NCBI GenBank assembly: GCA_963693085.1
Contig: OY856412.1
Location: 344,826,457 to 344,890,456 of the forward strand
Direction: 5' to 3'
DNA: 64,000 nucleotides
Source of the DNA: Alisma plantago-aquatica
Taxonomy: Eukaryota > Streptophyta > Magnoliopsida > Alismatales > Alismataceae
The notes beneath the pieces were generated by a model. That model ran no database searches. It was given only the letters and a program-made list of their open reading frames with translations, and was not told where the DNA came from. A program made the position numbers and the translations under genes. Positions 61,850-64,000 of this stretch are shown piece by piece. How positions within the stretch are numbered: position 1 is the first letter of the stretch; each line of letters starts with the position of its first letter.

Positions 61850-61870
61850 TTCCACAATGCTTACAGTGAC
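61850..61870. other. 21-bp duplication, right copy
   Basis: TTCCACAATGCTTACAGTGAC; partner of 47465-47485 with one mismatch. Confidence 0.8.
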
Positions 61871-64000
61871 TAATTTCTTTGGCAAAGGTTTTGTTGAAGA
61901 AGGGATGGCAGAGACATTCATCACTTTGGTTCCTGCAATAAACCTACTAAATGTAGCAATGTTAGACTCATTTCTCTAGACAATGTATCTATGAAGTTGA
62001 TTAACAAAATTATTACAGAAAGATTCAAACCATTTGTGCATGATCTGGTAGACCACACACATGTTAGCTTTATCCCTAGGATTGTGTATTATGGACAATA
62101 TTCTACTGGTGCAAGATGTCATTAACCCTAAGAAAATTCAATGAGAAAAAAGATGGCCATAAAAAATGACCTCACAAAGGTTGTGATAATCTTAGTTGGC
62201 CATTTATCATTGATAATATGGGCAAAGAAAAATTTCCTTCCAATTTGGTGTATTACTTCAAGGTAATCTTCACATTGGGCAATTCCAGTCTGCTTTGGCA
62301 TGGAAAGAAGCTACCCACCTTTAAATCAAACCAAGGGTTGAAACAATAAGATCCTTTCTCCCCTTATATTGTTGTATTATGCATGGACAATATGTCACCT
62401 AATTAATGAAGAGGTTAAATCAGGAAATTGGAGGCTTATTTAAGATCTTAGAAATATTCCCTTTTCCTATGTTTGTTTAACTGATGACCTTATTTTGTTA
62501 CAGGAAGCTTCCCCTAAATAGGTGGTATGTTTCTTGAAATGTCTTAGGTCCTTCACCAAGGATTGTGGTTTATAGGATACTAATAACAAATCCAAGATCT
62601 TCTGCTCCCCTAGAGTCTCTAAGGTGGAGAAAAATCACATCAATAATACTCTTAATATCTTAGTTACTGATGATCTAGACTGTTATGTGGGAGTTCTAAT
62701 AATTCATAAAAGGGTGGCTCGAAATAAATATGGCAAGGTTCTTGATTATGTATTTGGCAAAGTGAATAGATGGGCACAACACATTGTAACTTATTAGGAA
62801 GTATCATGTTGGCCAATGCCACACTTACAACTATTCCTACATATACCATGTAAACTGCCAAGCTTCTGGGTCTCATATGGACCACATTTATAGAATTTTC
62901 AGAAGCATTGTATTGAGAAGAAGTACGAGAAAAAAATTGACTGGATAAGTGTCTTGAAAGAAAATCACCAACCTGACTAATAAAGGGGGTTTTGGCATCA
63001 AGTCAATGATGGACATGAAAGAAGAATTTTTGCTCAAAAATAGCTTCAACATGTGGACTAATAGGGATGTGCAATGGTGCTCTTTGGTCCTAGATAAATA
63101 TACCAGAAGACATAAATCAAACTTAAACTATTTGTATTGGCATATGGCAAGCTTACAAAAATCAGGAGGAAATTTTAGGTATGAATTATTCTAAAGTAGT
63201 AGTCTTTGGGACACCTTGTTCTAGCATGAAATATGGGGAACCCTCGATGAACCTCTTCTGCTGGAAGCAGTGAAACCTATCCCTATTAAACTATCAGATT
63301 TGAAAATTTGTTTTGTAGTACACAATGGTGTGCGGGGTTTTCACTTTCTATCGTCCTTTATGAATGAAGATTATGTGAAGATTATACTATCCATTAATCC
63401 ACTTATTTCATGGTTGTGTGTTGATAAATGGATCTAGAATCATGAGAATAATGAAATTTTTTCCATTATGAGAATTTATGCATTTCTTTGCAAGGAGAGT
63501 CTCTTATCTATACCACGTAAATGGTAGGACCTCATAAGAATTTCTTGCCCACCTAATGTGAAGATTCATGTTTGGTTGATTATGTAAAAAACAGTTCACT
63601 TATGGAGAAAGAATGAGAAGGAATTTCTGTGATAATGAAAAGTGCTCTAGATGTAGTGAAGTTCAATCTTAACTAAGATTTTGTGAGATTGTTCTTTAAA
63701 CTAAGCAATATGGTAGTCACACCTACCAAACCCACCAATTACTTTCTTAGATTGTGATATTATAGAATGGATCTCTTTGAACATGAAGCTTATGAAAGGT
63801 CACTTTGATTGGTTGCAAACCTTTAGCACAACATGTTGGTTCATTTGGAAGGATAGGTTCTACTTGACATTCAATTGCAAGACCAAAAATCAACTCCATA
63901 TCTAATCAGACATCATCTTTATGGTGTCTATTGGAACACTACAAACAACATTGGACGCAAGGTAGCTTACAAACCTTCTTCAACATTAGGGTGGCAACTC
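61871..64000 (+). pseudogene. L1-type LINE, 3' part: reverse transcriptase and zinc-binding region
   Basis: Continues in frame from 47485: FFGKGFVEEGMAETFITLVP (61875 onward) is the block before the LINE RT palm. Then SFIPRIVYYGQYS (cf. SFIPGR..DNILL) near 62070; YVCLTDDLILLQEAS at 62470-62515, the (F/Y)xDD active-site block with both Asp present; then CSPRVSKVEKNHIN, DDLDCYVGVLIIHKRVARN and CKLPSFWV in the order of L1 RT thumb and connection. The region from about 63270 has the feel of the zf-RVT domain (PNVKIHVWLIM). A TTCWFIWKDRFYL-like C-terminal block lies near 63822. There are many stops. The element runs to or past the window end and no poly-A tail is seen. Confidence 0.8.

Overview
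This window is nuclear DNA from a flowering plant. It is AT-rich and essentially all transposon. I see no convincing ordinary host gene, no tRNA or rRNA gene and no CRISPR array. The plant assignment rests on CACTA (En/Spm) elements with TNP2-type transposase and plant-specific domains, LTR retrotransposons primed by initiator-Met tRNA, and a plant L1-type LINE with a DUF4283-like gag. The sequence alone does not identify the species.

Layout, left to right. 1-5390: relics of a small copia-like LTR family, with two direct LTR/primer-site junctions and one inverted one, around a 370-bp dinucleotide repeat. 5400-9483: a non-coding stretch with strong C-over-G skew. It ends at a primer site and a long LTR (9484 to about 12300), as in a minus-oriented large non-autonomous gypsy-like element. 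A related long LTR lies at 13809 to about 16930. 18927-28930: CACTA element 1, complete but dead, with a 3-bp AGT target duplication. 31790-33925: the decayed 3' third of a third, oppositely oriented CACTA element. 34030-35346, 45608-47485 and 61871-64000: one L1-type LINE cut into three pieces. CACTA element 2 (35347-45607, GAT duplication) split its ORF1. A 14.4-kb composite insert (about 47486-61849), flanked by a 21-bp near-perfect duplication, split its reverse transcriptase. The composite contains a decayed gypsy gag and primer site, a long LTR, and a young copia-like element (53720-60868, ACAAC duplication).

The two full CACTA elements share one plan. Reading on the minus strand from the right end: perfect or decayed CACTACTACAGAA terminus, about 450-590 bp of repeated GGCGTCGGTT/AACCGACGCC motifs, a GC-rich tract, large tandem palindromes, a TNP2 transposase, then a second gene that joins a Transposase_24-like domain, a DUF8039-like domain and a Ulp1-type cysteine protease domain with its His/Asp/Cys residues, then the left subterminal repeats. 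Element 2 is nearly intact (one frameshift in TNP2, one stop in the second gene). Element 1 has many stops. The relic keeps only protease exons and the end.

The copia-like element has lost most of gag and all of pol. In the position where some SIRE-like elements carry an extra ORF it has a gene of the 'putative plant transposon protein' type with its own TATA box. That promoter carries the same TCGGTCGA hairpins and CCGTTG/A (MYB-core-like) motifs as the LTR promoter. The most notable themes are the protease-bearing CACTA family, its transposase-leader palindromes, and the shared promoter grammar in the copia-like element.
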